Positions 1 through 12,639 of a stretch of 64,000 bases of DNA are shown here, piece by piece (the first letter of the stretch is position 1; every line of letters starts with the position of its first letter). Below the pieces are notes generated by a model that was not told the origin of the DNA, did no database searches, and saw only the letters and a list, made by a program, of their open reading frames with translations. Source of the DNA: Gaeumannomyces sp. JS-464 (Eukaryota; Ascomycota; Sordariomycetes; Magnaporthales; Magnaporthaceae); the NCBI GenBank assembly GCA_002197995.1, contig NGZR01000001.1:13783501-13847500 (forward strand). Direction: 5' to 3'. A program made the translations under genes and the position numbers.

Positions 1-1084
1 GCTGCCACCCGGGCCCCCCCGCGTTAGCGCACCCGACCACGCCGTCCCGTTGCGGAATTCGCAACAACACAGGGCCCGTTTAGGGCCAGGAAGGCACCCA
101 CGACGGCAGCACCGGCACAGGTGCCCCTTTCCTTTCTTTTCCCCTCCCTTCCCACCCCCGGCCTACGCGCCCACCCCTCGGGTCGGCTGCGGCGGCCGCG
201 GAGGAAATTGTTGCGAGTTACAGCCGCAAGCAACAGCAAACGGCTTTAATTTGCACAACCCTCGCCCGCTTTATCGACGCCGGCATCGCTTCCCTCCCAC
301 TGGAGGCAATCCCCGAAGCCAACGGCTGGAAGGATTGTTTTATCGAATACGCCAAACAAGCCCTTTTCGGCCTGCCAACGCCGGCCCAAAGGGAAAGAAA
401 CCCCTACGGGGCCCCGGAACCTTACGCGCCTAACCCGCAACGCCCGCCCCCGACCACTTACGCGGCGGCGGCCCGAACAGGGCTAGCAGCCCCAGCAACC
501 CGCACAGGCTTTAAAAAACCGTGCACCCCGGGAGCCCCGCCCTCCCGCCCGGCCCAAAGCCGATTTCCGGGTTTTTGTTAAAATCCCGGAGGAAAAACAG
601 GCTTGGGCCAACCAACAAACGGGCTTTAGTATTCGCAAAGCCCTTGCCGATAGCAACCTGCCGTTTACGACAGCCGACGTCCCGGAAGCTTATCGAACCC
701 CTACTGGTTCGTGCTAAAAGCAAAAACGGCGGATATCCAAAGCCGGCTTTTGCAGCATCGATCCGAATTAGGCCGTTTATATAACGCCGAAAGGATCGAA
801 AAGCCCGAAATCTGGTTTAACTACGTGATTTCCGGATGCCCCACGTCCTTAACGAACGGCCTCGGACAAAGCGTCCCGGTATCGGAAAAGCTGGTCCGGG
901 AGGAAGTCGAAGCCCAAACATAAAGCTAGTAAGCGTTAAGCCTCCCCGGCGCTAATTACCAAGGCGTATATTATGGATTATATCCTTTTACACGCGCGTA
1001 ACCGGGTTTAGGCTTTGGGGATTACGTTTTTTTACGCCGCGTACAACGACACCGCCGGTTACGCAACATACCCCCGGCTGCCAC

Positions 1085-1626
1085 GGCTTTCACGTGGCTC
1101 GCAACTGTGCCCGGGCCGATAGGTGCCTCCGGTGCGGGAAAGTGAACGACGGCCGGCACGCATCGCCGTGCACGGCCTTCCGCAATGCGCAAACTGTTCG
1201 GGCCCGTACCCAGCCGACCACCCGAACTGCCCTATAAAGCCTGTACGGGTAAACGGAGTGCTAAAGCATTTAACCCGTGGGGAAAAAGGCGCGGTTAGGA
1301 AATTAGGGGCACAAGCCTACCGGGCGGCGGTAAAAAAGGTGGAAGCCGCCGCTGCCGCCGCCACCGCCGCGGCCGCCGCGGCCGCCACCGCCAACGCCCT
1401 TCCTGCAACCGCGGTTACTACGGACAATTCCGTTGTAACCGTTACCGCTAATGCCAATCCCGCGGCCGGTACCGGTAACGCCGCTGCTTCCGTTACCCCC
1501 GCCGCCGCCGCCGTTCCTGCCGCTGCTGCCACCGCCGACGCTGCCGAGGTAAGCCCGGCAAATCCGCTGGCCCCCGAGGGCGCGGCCCGTACGGCCGGCA
1601 AGGAAGGCACCTGCCAAAAGGCTTAG
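1085..1626 (+). pseudogene. LINE ORF1 (gag-like, CCHC zinc knuckles), broken
   Basis: This is the nucleic-acid-binding ORF1 of the LINE. A first knuckle reads as HVARNCARADRCLRCGK around 1090-1145. A second, CANCSGPYPADHPNCP, follows at about 1186-1230 but in another frame, so at least one indel separates them. The open frame from 1123 to 1626 then runs into an alanine-rich stretch made from GCC/GCT codons (about 1339-1390 and 1500-1545). In a live element the protein would coat the LINE RNA. The GC-rich minisatellite-like Ala tract makes the antisense frames look open too, but those are shadows. Confidence 0.75.
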
Positions 1627-1929
1627 GGTTAGTTTTAACAACCAATACGAAGTACTGGCGGATATGGAACTGGACCTCCCCGAGCCCGAAGGGCTATCGA
1701 AATAACCGGAAACCCTGGGAAACCGACGGTACCGCCGGCCAACAACCTTAGGGCCAAAGCCCCCAATACACCAACGCCGCTTTTACGTATGCCAGCAGCC
1801 AACCGGATATAACAAACGCATGGCAATAGGGCCCGGCGCCCGGGGCTTCGCCCCGAACGCCGTGCTTTAACCGCCGCCCAAGCGAACGTTCGACGTAGCT
1901 GGGAGGCGGGGGCTACTTTACTCCAACTA

Positions 1930-4900
1930 TTTTAGCTAAAATATCGACGTGGTGCTAATGCAAGCCTAGCGCGTGGAAAGGGAAGCTTATGCTTTGCACC
2001 CACCCGTCGTACGAGCTATTTACTCCGGTAAATAGCTGGCACGACCAAACCAGGCCTCGGGTAATAACTTACGTACGGAAGGACCCGGGGCTTCGGCCCG
2101 TAGCGGACCGGCCGGCAGGCAACACCCGGGACATCCTTTGGCTTACCGTCGCCAGGTGCACCTTCGTTAACGTATATAGGCCTTTAGGGACCTTCGGAAC
2201 CCTCGTTACCTTTTACTACGTTGCGCCCAACGGCAAAATGCATTATAGCTGGAAACTTTAACGCAGGGTCCCCGGCGTGGGATCCGGTTAAGTAATAGGA
2301 ATAGGGGCCAGGATATAGCCCAATGGGCTAATACTTATAACCTCCTCCTACTTACCGACCCAGGCCAACCTACGCATAACGACGGGGGCGTTTTGGATTT
2401 TACCTTTTCCAACGCCCTTTAGCAACAGCGGAAATCGACCTTTCGCTAGCAACCGATTCGGACCACCGCTCGATACGGATCGAAATTCCTAACCGCAATA
2501 ACTTCGTTCCGGACTGCCGGCGTATTACGCTACCAAACGATAAACTACCGTTTTTCGCAAACGCGGTAGCAACGGGGGCCGGCAATTGCCACCACTTACA
2601 AACCCAGGCACTGCGGAACACCTGGATAAAGCGGCCGAAGCATTAACAAACTTATTAAAAATGCGTTAATGGCTTTCGGCCGGGGGCTAAAGCTAAAAGA
2701 AAAGGCCAACCCTGTGGAACGAAAAGTGCGCCAACGCCCAACGGGACCTTGCAAAAGCTATGGGAAACGGCGGGCCTTTTACGGCCGAAGCCCGTGCTTT
2801 AAAAGCAACGGTTCGGACGGCTAAAAAAGCATTGGGCCAGCGTGCTAGGAAATGGATTCCCCGAAAGCGCTATACCGTGCTGTAAAGTGGCATAAACTTA
2901 CACCCGCTATACGGCTTCCCCCGTTAAATATTAACGGGGAGGTTATAATAGCCCCAGGGATAAAGCGGAAGCATTAGGCCGCAAATCCTCCGTAGGTTTA
3001 CGGCGGAGGACGACTTACAAGGACCCGTTACAGCAAAGGGCTACCTAAAACCGCACAACTCCCGTGGGACCCCCACGTCCTTTTAAAGGAATGCCGGAAA
3101 TGCACCGTTGGCACGGCAAACACGGCCCCGGGCGATTCCCTAACGGTTAAGCTACTTACAGCGGCGTGGCCGGCAATAGGGGAATACGTTAGGGCCTTTT
3201 TCGAGGCTTGCTTAGGGCCGGGCACCACCCAGCCCCTTTCCGCACAGCGGAAGTGGTTATGCTAAAAAAGCCGAATAAAACGGATTTAACGGACCCAAAA
3301 TCCTACCGCCCGATAGCTTTACTCCCGTGCTTAGGGAAAGGGCTGGAGCGGCTGGTGGCTTCGCGATGGCATCCCTCGCATTACAACACGGGCTTATAGC
3401 CCCGCAACACGCCGGGGCTACCCCGAAAAAGGCCGCCATCGATTTAACGGCATGCGTGGCCCACGAGGTGGAACGGGCCTTCCAAAAGCATAAAACGGCC
3501 GCCCTCGTTACCATATGTACAAGGGCTTTCGACGCCGTACTTCGCCGGAGGCTTTAAAGGCTTTTAAACCAAGGCTGGGATCCAACGTTAGTACGATGGG
3601 TATCATTTTTGCAAAACAGGGTGGTTAAAGTGCGTTTGGAGGACGCCACGGCACCCCCTTTTTCCCCGGACTGCGGGCTACCCCAAGGGTTACCGGCGTT
3701 ACCGGTCCTATTTATGCTTTATATGGCCGAAATCCTACCCAAAGCAAAAGCGATTAGGTACGGATACGCGGACGATATAGGCATTTGCGTAACGGGTAGC
3801 ACTCCGGAGGAGTGCTCCCGTAAAGCAGGGGCTACGGTTACGGAAATCCTACGTTGGGCAGGGCTAATAAGGTTGCTTTCGACCCGGGGAAGTGCGAGCT
3901 TATGCATTTTTCCAAACGGAGAAATCCCACAACCCCAGCGGTTACGGCGGAAGGGCTTACCATACAACAAGCTACAGGAGCTTTACGGTGGTTAGGGGTC
4001 CTTTTCGACCAAAGGCTTAATTTTAAAGCCCACGTGGAAAACAGGGCTGCAAAAGCCCAAAGCGTTGCCAACCACCTCCGAAGGCTTACGAATTCGATAG
4101 GGGGATACCGGCACATTCGGTTTACAAAGCCGTTACAACGGTTATAATCCCTACGGCTTTATACGGGGCCGAGGTATGGTATAGGGTAAAACTAAACCAC
4201 ACCCGTACAAGCCGGCACAACAGCAAATTATCCGCCAAGGCCATTTAATCGATCGGGTCGATAAAGCTTAACCGCGTCCCTTAAGGCAGTGGTCCCAGCT
4301 TGGAAAACCACACCGATAAACGCATTGCATTACGAATCCGGCATCCCAAGCGCCCAGGCGCTTTTGGAACAAGCCCGCCTCCGTTTTGCGGCCCGTATAA
4401 ATACGGTTCCGGAAGAACACCCCTGGCCGCAGCGGCCAAGCCGGCCCTTAACGCCCGAGGGCCTAGGGCAGGCTTACCCGGCAGGCTTGCAACCTTTTTG
4501 CAAAGGACGGCCGGACTTTTCCGGCTTGCACCCGCCCGGCCTACCTCCCTTATAAATATACGGGGCTTACGGTGGCCATATAAGAAAAGCAAGCAGCCGC
4601 TAAAGCATTTACGGCGTGGCTTTGCACCTCCCACCCACCGACGTTATAATATATAGCGACGGGTCCAAAGCAAAAACGGAGCAGTTGGATACGGCTGGGT
4701 AATATACCAAGCCGGCCAACGCAAACTTTCCGGGCACGGCCGGCTGGCGCATCCCGCGGAAGTATTCGACGGCGAGGCGGAAGGGGCCCGGATGGGCCTC
4801 CGTAAAGCCGTTTGGAGCTTCCGCAATTGCACTTTCCACTTGTGCCTCGATAACACCTCGGCGGCCAACGGCTGTTTAAGCACGGCCCCTGATAGTTTAC

Positions 4901-5345
4901 AAAGGCCTTTAAAAAATCCATTGCCTTATGGATAAACACCAGGTATACGTACGCTGGTCCCCGGGCCATATGGGAATCCCCGGAAACGAAAAGGCAAACG
5001 CCGAAGCAAAGTTGGGATCGGCCCTGCCAATACCCCAACATTTTAAACCAACGGTGGCCGGAGTAAAGGCTTTAGCCCGGAAAACGGCCCGGGACGCCCG
5101 GAACGCATGGTTTAAAAACTTTTCCGGATCGGTATAAGGCTATAGGCCTCCCGCCGGCACCACAACATACGCCCGAAGCGTTGCAGCTGCACCGGAGGTA
5201 CTGCAACGGCTAATAGCCGCACGCACCGGTTACGGGGATTTCGACTGGTACCACCGAAAGTTCCAACGAAGACGATAACCCGTGCCGCTGCGGAAAACAA
5301 ATCCCCTTCCCACCTGTATTTTGCAGGTTGGCTAAAACGGCAGAA
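1930..5345 (+). pseudogene. LINE ORF2 (endonuclease / reverse transcriptase / RNase H), broken
   Basis: The replicase ORF is split over several frames. Fragments in order: an APE-type endonuclease (PRVITYVRKDPGL and NVYRP near 2060-2190, a damaged GDFN-type box reading AGNFNAG near 2245, LLTDPGQPTHNDGGVLDF near 2355); a reverse transcriptase (CGLPQGLPALPVLFMLYMAE near 3675 and the active-site YGYADDIGI near 3765); an RNase H (DGSKAKNGAVGYGWV near 4660 and the HMGIPGNEKAN box near 4970); and a C-terminal zinc motif with CRCGK near 5285. The YADD catalytic pair survives, but stops and frame changes prevent a full product. The layout and motifs match the Tad1 clade. Confidence 0.85.
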
Positions 5346-5912
5346 AATAAATGGCCTATAGCGGACCCCTCCCCGGCTTCCGACAGGCCCGGATATTGGA
5401 AACGGCTACTTTAAAAGCCTTTCCTTTTTGCTTCGTTCGCCGAAGCTACCAATTATTACACTATCGCTGGACGATAACAACAGGCCTAAAAAGCCCGCAT
5501 ACATCCTTTTCCTTATTCTCCTACACCTTTTACCTTTTTCCTTTGTACCACCAGGACTAACAGTAGGCTCGTTGGTCCCCCGCACCTCCGGCCGGGCCCT
5601 GGGGGTCCCGAGGACCTTCCAGCCTAAAACCCGGCCCCCCCTTTACCGGCATACTCGCCGGCCGAACGCACTACTACCACCCGCAGCGCTTTACAACGCC
5701 CTGGCGTATATATATACGCCCTACCGCCGATTGCCCGCTCACTAACAAGGAGCGCTGGAACGCGGCCCGACCTTCGTGTGCCTTCGGGTTTAATTCTGCT
5801 AGCCGCCGGATAGCAACATGTAGCCTAATGTTTAGCTTAGGTAGCGCTAGCACGTCATATGCCCCTTGGGAGGCAGGGACTGGTAGATCCCGACTTACTG
5901 ACGTTAAATATA

Positions 5913-8689
5913 CTTACTCACTCACTCACCCTCTGGTGGCGGCGTGATTGGGCATGCTGTTGGGTAGAATCCGGCCTTGGGGTCGAGTCCGGGGTGGAGA
6001 TTTGGGATCTGCCGTCACCTTGCCAGCCGAAAGAAGCTCCATTTCAAGGCACAAAAGTGGGATGAAGGCTGCTGAGATGATAGCTGGTGTCGGAATAATG
6101 CTGATAGGCGGAAAACGAGGAGATGACAGAAGGATCCAGCAGCTTGACATGCGTCCAAGATGGATGTTTTCATGCTAGATATGCTCGTGTCCGGTCCCAA
6201 TGTGGTACCCTATGATCCACTTTGTTGCGGCCAAACGAGCCGGAGTCAGGCATCCGGTGGATATGTGTTTTGCACACGCCGCTTGCAGATGTTACCATCA
6301 GGCCAGGGGGCGGCTGGCTGGGTGGTTGCATTGCTGGCTGTCACTTTGCCTTGGCGACAGGGATCGTCGTGGGGTGGACGCGGTGCAACTTTAAGCCCCA
6401 TTGTCGGCGCGACTATCATGCCGTCGGCGGATATCATTGCTCTCGGGCTGGGACGCGCAGTTAAAGTAGCTTGACGGGGAGCCTCGACGGCCAGGCTAGC
6501 GATGGGTGCATTGGGCTGATACGGGCGGGTCTGGAAGGATCGGGCGGACAATTACGCCGCGAGGTTACATTTAGCTCATGTAGGCTCTTCTAAGACGGCT
6601 GAAGTCGGCTGGAATAAGCCGGAGTACCGCGGCCCGTACTTACCGCCACTCTCATCCCCTTCAGCCCCGGTGGGCGAAGGGAGCTGGCGGCCAGCAGTCG
6701 GGCCGCTGCCGCTTTGTTTTTGTGGCTCGTGCGCGCCATGCACCGGCCGAGTGACGCCGCTGCTGGGCTTCCATGGCAGCATCAAGCCGGCCCACGGGCC
6801 CACGTTCGGCGACGCGGCGCCCCTCCCCCGCATGCCGCTAATGCACGGGCCTGACGACGCCAACATTGCTCGGCAGCCGTAGCGGATTTAACGTCGCCGA
6901 TCAAAAGGGATCAAAAGGACGCTCACCTGTTGGCACGTAGAAAAGCTGCCGATCAGGGCTAGTTTAAAGCCTGCGCCGTGGAAGCACTTGGGACTCGGAC
7001 TCGGACAGCAGCAAACCAGACCCCAGCGCCGCGTGACCGAGACTCAACCCCAATGTTCATCCAGGACGGCGTCCAGGAGCGCCCAGGCAGGTCAATCCAT
7101 GGCGCGCGCCAATTTGTCCAAGACACCGGCCGCGCAGTCAGCCAACTGATACACATAAGCGGTGAGTATCTAAGCAGGCCACCTACGCGCAACGTCTCGC
7201 GAAGATAACGTGGGCCGGAACCTAGCTTACCAGTGCCGGCTGTGCCAACGCTGCACAGGCGCCACCGTCCGCAAGCGGAAGCCCGATGTCGGGAACGCGT
7301 TCCGATAACGTCATGGTCCCTGTCGGCGCTCGCGCATCCGAGGTTCTCGGCGGCTGGAGGGGCCACCCCAAAAGGGCCTTGTCCAATCTGCGCGCGGCGC
7401 CTTGTTGTCCGGCCTCGGGCTGCAGGTCAGGCCCGATCGCGGCCGAGGGGTGCCACCCACGGAGGCGTGCGCAACCCGCACCGCCTGTGCTGTCAGCAGC
7501 TGCAGGTCTTGGCGGTTTCCAATCCGGCCAGCGTAGCTGGTCTAATAGGGAGCTGATCGCCCGTGCTGCCTGGTGCGACGGGCAGTCCAGAATCGCCCAG
7601 TGATTGGCGCGGGTCGCCCTCGCGCCTCTCGGCACCAGACCTCACTCTTGCTTAGAGCTCCTGGGGCTGTCTGCAGGCGAGCGTTGTTGGCAGCATCCGC
7701 GTCTACCATTTCACCGGTCTGGTACCTCTATTTCTGGGGCTGGCGCCGATAAAACCTCCGCGGCCCCACCAGGCCGCTTCGACCGTGCATATGCCACCTT
7801 CGTCTCTGGCCCGGTCGGCGCGCGGCGTGGGTTGGCCCCCCACACAGTAACGGGGATCGCTCGATAACGTCCCCCGCCCGCTCACGTCAGCGGTCTCCGC
7901 GTGCGAAGCCGGCGATAGAGCCGGCGTCGTATGTTCTCAGCTATTCAGAGACGTAGGGCACAAGGCCCTCGCAGGGGCGGGCATGGTTGCTGGCGGAGGT
8001 GGTCAGCGGCTGCCCGAGGGGGTGCGGTCATCAGTCCCGTAGATGACAGCATCGAGGAGCACAATAAAGACGCAATAATACAGCCTAGGCGAGTGCTCCT
8101 CGCCTGCACGAGGGCAGCTGCTAGGGTTAGGGCTGCCTTCGATTAGCCAACGTCTCGCCGCATGCGGCTCAGCTCAGGTCTGGCCGTTTCATCCTCGATC
8201 GCGCGTGGCCTGACTCATATGCAGTCTTGCAGGATCGTTCTATCGTTCTTGGGTTCTTGGGGGGTTAAGAACGTGGGGCTAGGTTGTACACACAGAAAAA
8301 CACCTTATCATCCACAATGCAGAGACATTCATTTCAGGCGATATCCCTCGATGGCGGGTGGCACAGCCTTCCCGCGGCACCACTCGCCTGTGCCATTACG
8401 GGTTGAATCATGCCGAATTACGATTTTGAATCACCTCGTCAGATCCTCCAGGCATGTGGCAGGGGAAAGAAAGATAATTAGCACCGGTGCCAGCTATCTA
8501 ATCGCTTGTGCCAGGTGAGACATCACGAAGAGGAGCTTACAAGCAGCCAGTAGTTGAATGAGATATCGATTACCTGCCAGAGCAGAAAAGAATTTCACGC
8601 TTGGGTACCGTCGTCGCTCTGCGTTCCATCCCGAGCCTTCCGCGATTATTTTCCATGCGACCGGCCGCGGACAATCCGAACGATCCGCC
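5913..8689. other. GC-rich unique stretch with no recognised gene
   Basis: This begins directly after the LINE 3' end. Base composition is even and GC-rich, with none of the TA-rich mutation that marks the flanking transposons. Open frames of 60-135 codons occur on both strands, but none shows a domain, a consistent frame or intron signals that I recognise. It may hold decayed genes or the promoter region of the regulator starting at 8690. Confidence 0.4.
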
Positions 8690-10027
8690 ATGTCCCACCG
8701 CCATTCCTGCGAGCGCTGTCGGCAGCAGAAGGTGCGCTGTCTCCGCGACTCGGAGACGATGCAGAAGCCGTCCCCGGGCCAGTCCATCCCAAGTGTTCGA
8801 GATGCGCAAAGGCGGGCACCATGCGTCTATAGCTGTACGGGCCATAGTACCCAGCATCCTTCTCGCATGATCTCCCCTCCCTGCCGTGACCCGTGAAGCT
8901 GAGACGTGTGCTGCTGCTACAGTGCGACTGAGGACCCGCCGCCCCGGGTCGACCGCGGGCACCGGCATGACAGCCGCCGGGCAGGGCCTGCAGTCCGCCG
9001 CCGACAAGTTCCCACACCATTCGACTCGGTCGACGAGGATGCCAGTCCATATCAGCTGGACATTGACAGCTTCACTGGGACCAGATCCCCGTCTTCTACC
9101 TGAGCATGGGTGCGCAGGCGCGCGGCTCCGTAGACCACGTAACCGACCTGGACATGACCACCGGCGGCGGCCTGCGGGAGAAGCGCAGTGGTGGGCGGCG
9201 TCCCGTCGCCGCCGTCGCTGTCCTCGCCCAAGCCGGAGCCCTGCGACGACGACGGGGCCGTGCCGCCAGCGACTCGCTGCAGGGGCTGACTTCGCAGGCC
9301 ACGGCCGTCAGCGCGCAGGCCGTCTCGGCCACGCGGCGCCTGCACGGCCGGGGAGCTCGCCGCCGACGGTGTCGAGCGCGCTGGTCAACGAGGCGTTCGA
9401 AGGCACCAAGACGCTGGTGCACGTCATCAACAGCGTCGTGGCCATGGCGCCCCCGCCCGGCAGCACCAGCTACAAGCACAAGCAGCAGCAACGGCGGCGG
9501 CGCGGCGGCAGCGACGGGGACGAGCTGGAGCGGCGCGGTGCGCTCCGCCAACGGCGGCCTGGTGCTAACGACGCTGGCCTGCCACCAGCACCTGCTGGCC
9601 TTCTTCCGCGCCATCTGCGAGTCCATCGAAGCGCTTCGTCGAGTCCGTCGCGGACGGGAAGCGGCCGCCGCCGGGGGCCGGCGCCTCGTCGTCGCTCCAC
9701 GGCGACGGGCCCCCGTCCACGGCGCAGTTCACCATGGTGCTGCAGCTGCTGGTGCATCTGATCAACCGCCTGGACCGGTGCCTCTTCCCGGCGAGGCCGG
9801 CGAGCCCCGTCTCGTCGTCGTCCGCGGCCAGCGCGTACGGCGGCGGCGCGGGTGGCCTGGACCTGGACCTGGTCCTCGCGGGGCAGGAGGGCGACGAGGT
9901 GCCCGACACGACCGGCATCCCGAGCCTGGCGCAGGCGCTCGTGCGGGCAATGCCCGCCGATCATCTGAAGCTGCGGCGGACCATCTCGGACCTACAAGCG
10001 CGGATGGAGAGTCTTGAGGCATTCTAG
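8690..10027 (+). pseudogene. Zn(II)2Cys6 transcription factor gene, frame-broken
   Basis: A fungal-specific binuclear zinc-cluster regulator. The start at 8690 leads into SHRHSCERCRQQKVRC, the first half of the DNA-binding cluster. The second half, KCSRCAKAG then PCVYS, lies about 8793-8832 but needs two compensating frame changes. Downstream coding signal hops between frames: an acidic FDSVDEDASPYQLDIDSF segment near 9020-9075, a serine/proline acidic patch near 9185-9280, EGTKTLVHVINSVVA near 9400-9445, LACHQHLLAFFRAICESI near 9575-9630, and a clean final exon-like stretch from about 9636 (FVESVADG, MVLQLLVHLINRLDRC) to the stop at 10025. At least five frame changes are needed, and no GT-AG introns explain them. 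Similar C-terminal helices occur in regulators of secondary-metabolite clusters, but no target can be named. It is either a pseudogene or a real gene with uncorrected sequence indels. Confidence 0.7.
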
Positions 10028-10569
10028 GGCGTGGCCGATAAATGCAGGGATCTTCCTCTGGGACTACAGCAATGGGATTGGCTTGGAGTTGGCGGTAATT
10101 ATGCTATGCTTTCCTGTTCTTGGGCGGCCGGATTTGATTTTTAGTGGCTAGCGGTGAAATCCGTCACTGGGCGGACTGTATTTTGGTGTGGAACAAATAT
10201 GAAGCAGTCGCCGATTTGATGACACATCTAGATATAAACAAAACAGAGACAAGACCCCTGATCGATAGGCGCGGGGAGATTGCATTCAGGAGGAAGGAAG
10301 ATAGATCACGTTGGTTAGGCGACGAGCGCCGTGTGTTAAGCCATGCTATGCCACGTGTTATGGCACGTAGCCCTGGTAGGGCTCGGTGCCAGGAAGACCC
10401 ACTTGTTGCACGGGCGCCTGGTGGATCCGCGCGCCGAGTGGAGCTCGGCCCAATTACCCTACCTAAAGCCATTAACCCGAACAGGTGCAACGCACAACTT
10501 TTCCTTTCCTTTCCCTAACCCTAAATAGCCAATTCAACCAGGAGGGTTTGTTCCAGCCCGGCCTTTTCG
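10028..10569. other. Intergenic stretch, nothing recognised
   Basis: This follows the regulator's stop codon. Short open frames on both strands show no motif. The tail near 10500-10525 holds CCCTAACCCTAA, two telomere-like hexamers only, which is not enough to call an interstitial telomere repeat. Confidence 0.4.
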
Positions 10570-10870
10570 CCCTCGTTAGTGCCGTAACAATGCCCGGTCT
10601 GGGTGATTTTACGGTGTGGCATTAACGACTTCTTGTCCCATGCGGATGGCTTCTTCGAGGTTTGTTATCGCCCCAGTCGAGAGTATCTGTCGCCTAGACG
10701 ATTTGCGAAGTTGTCCAACCACATAGCCCGGTCCGGGTAGTCTTGCGGTGTGTTGCCAACGGCTTCTCGTCCTACTCGGATGTCTTGTTCGAGGTTTCCT
10801 ATCGTTCCAGTCCGTGGATAACTGTCGCTTTGACCTCCAAAATCGCGTACTCCAAGGATTTGCTAGGACT
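10570..10870 (-). pseudogene. TPR-repeat protein relic
   Basis: Read on the minus strand, this stretch carries three back-to-back copies of the tetratricopeptide unit common in large fungal TPR/NLR-type proteins. Recognisable pieces are YPRTGTIGNLEQDIRVGREA, then NTPQDYPDRAMWLDNFANRL followed by GDRYS, then STGAITNLEEAIRMGQEVVN, then ATP and HPDRA. One frame change sits between the second and third units (near 10680). Stop codons close both ends. Only about 100 residues remain, so it is a relic of a much longer gene, lying just upstream of LINE copy 2. In the family such repeats follow a NACHT/NB-ARC or CHAT domain; none is seen here. Confidence 0.65.
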
Positions 10871-11399
10871 AACACTTATTACTTAACAGCTTTTGGTAGT
10901 ATCCCTGTTATATAGCCATGCGAATTGCCTTTTCCCTTCACGCTTAGCCACTGTAGCGCGTACTGCGCCACGTACTGGCAGTTGCAAATGCCCGCTTACT
11001 GGCAACTGTAAACCCAAACGTATAGTATGTGCTGCTTAAAGGTCGGGGGGGGGGGGGGGGGTTGTGGCTAGCTGAATTGCATTGCAGCGTCACTTGCTAC
11101 CCAAATCGCTGCCGAGAATAGCTAGTTATTACGCAGTCTGCATCCTTTTTAGCTTTACCATTTTCATGCAGTTTGCTAGCTGATGGTTATTTATTGTGGT
11201 TAGTACACGTGCTATTGTGGTCGGGAGCATTCAATAGATTCGGGTAGGCTTGGCCAGGCTTTCCAAACTCGCGTCTTGCCCCCACCTCCTCCGGCGGACA
11301 AACCTACTTTGTTACCAGCTTACACGCTTTAATCCACCTTCCTCGAATTTACCAATTTTTGGCATTTGCGCTGTTAATGCACACTGCCAAATTGCATAC
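10871..11399. other. Intergenic or LINE 5' flank with a 17-base G run
   Basis: No gene is seen. A run of 17 G lies at 11045-11061. The stretch after it (11062-11400) may already be the 5' untranslated part of LINE copy 2, but copy 1 is cut off, so the boundary cannot be set by comparison. Confidence 0.4.
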
Positions 11400-12639
11400 A
11401 AATTTTTAACACCCGCCAATTAGCGACCCAATACCAACAACCACGCCCGCCAACGGCGCTGGCGACGATAACATGCCGTTGCTAACAGCCCCCCCCTCGG
11501 CCAAATAGGGTGGCGCGCGCCCTCCTCGTCGGCCCAACGGCCCGGAGGAACGCGTCGCTGCCACCCGGGCCCCCCCGCGCGCCAGCGCAACCCGATTACG
11601 CCGTTCCCGTTGCGGAATTAGCAATACCTAACAAGGCCTGATTAAGGCCAAAAAAGGCTCCCATAACGGCAGCACCGGCACAGGTGCCCCTCCCCCCTTC
11701 CCCCAACGCCGGCGTACGAGCCTACCTGTCGGGTTCGGCCGCGGCGGCCGCGGAGGAAATTATTGCGAGCTATAGCCGCAAATAACAACAAACGGCCCTA
11801 ATTTGCGCCACGCTGGCCCGATTTATTAACGCTGGCATTGCTTTCCTTCCGGGCGGAAGCAATCCCCAAAGTTAACGGCTGGAAAAATTGCTTTATTAAC
11901 TACGCCAAATAAGCCCTTTTCGGCCACCTACGCCGGCCGAAAAGGAAAAAAGCTTTATACGGGGGCCCCGAAGCCCTCGTAACGCGCGCCCCCGGCCATT
12001 TACGCGTTGGCCCGAAAAGGCCACTAATAACCCCAAACCACCCGCACAAGCTTTTCGGGGGCCGTACGCTCTAAATTACCGGGCACCCCGCTATTAACAG
12101 GTTTTAAAGCCGACTTCCGGGTGTTCGTTAGGATCCCGGAAAAAACGGCAAGCTTAAGCCAACCAATAAACGGGCTTTAGCATTCGCAAAGCCCTTGCCG
12201 ATAGCAAAAACCTGCCGTTTACGACGGCCGACGTCCTGGAAGCGTACCGATCCCCTACCGGGTTCGTGTTAAAAGCAAAACGGCCGATATTTAAAAACCG
12301 GCTTTGCAATACCGATCCGAATTAGGCCGTTTATATAACGCCGAAAGATCGAAAAGCCCGAAATTTGGGTATAACTACGTAATTTCCGGCTGCTTTACCT
12401 TTTTTAACTAACGGTTTTGGATAATGCGTCCCGGTATCGGATTAAATTGGTTCGAAAGGAAATGAAAGCCTAAACAAGGCATAAACCGGTAAACGTTAAG
12501 CCTTTCGGGGCTAACGTCGACCATTAAAAGCGTATATCGTGGATTATATCCCTTTATACGCAAATGGTCGGGTTTAAGCTTTAAAGGATCACTTTTTTTT
12601 TACGTCGCGTTAACGATACCCGCCGGTTACTTAGCATAT

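Larger units (their letters stand above)
1..5912 (+). mobile_element. Tad1-like LINE retrotransposon, copy 1 (5' end cut by window edge)
   Basis: A non-LTR retrotransposon with two decayed ORFs in the order expected for the Tad1 group: a gag-like ORF1 with zinc knuckles, then ORF2 with endonuclease, reverse transcriptase, RNase H and a C-terminal CRCG zinc motif. It aligns along its whole length with the copy at about 11400-17586: position 1 matches 11557 and the 3' end near 5912 matches about 17586. Both copies share the 3' tail ending CCTTGG.AGGCA.GGACTGGTA.ATCCCGA. Copy 2 extends further 5', so copy 1 is cut by the window edge. Neither ORF is intact, so the element is dead in cis. Confidence 0.9.

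Noticed and set aside
8886..9761. A 291-codon plus-strand frame and several minus-strand frames over the zinc-cluster gene
   Set aside because: Only parts of each frame look like protein; the arginine/proline-rich remainder is what GC-rich DNA gives in the wrong frame.
10500..10525. CCCTAACCCTAA as an interstitial telomere
   Set aside because: Only two hexamer units; chance or primer-sized occurrence is more likely.
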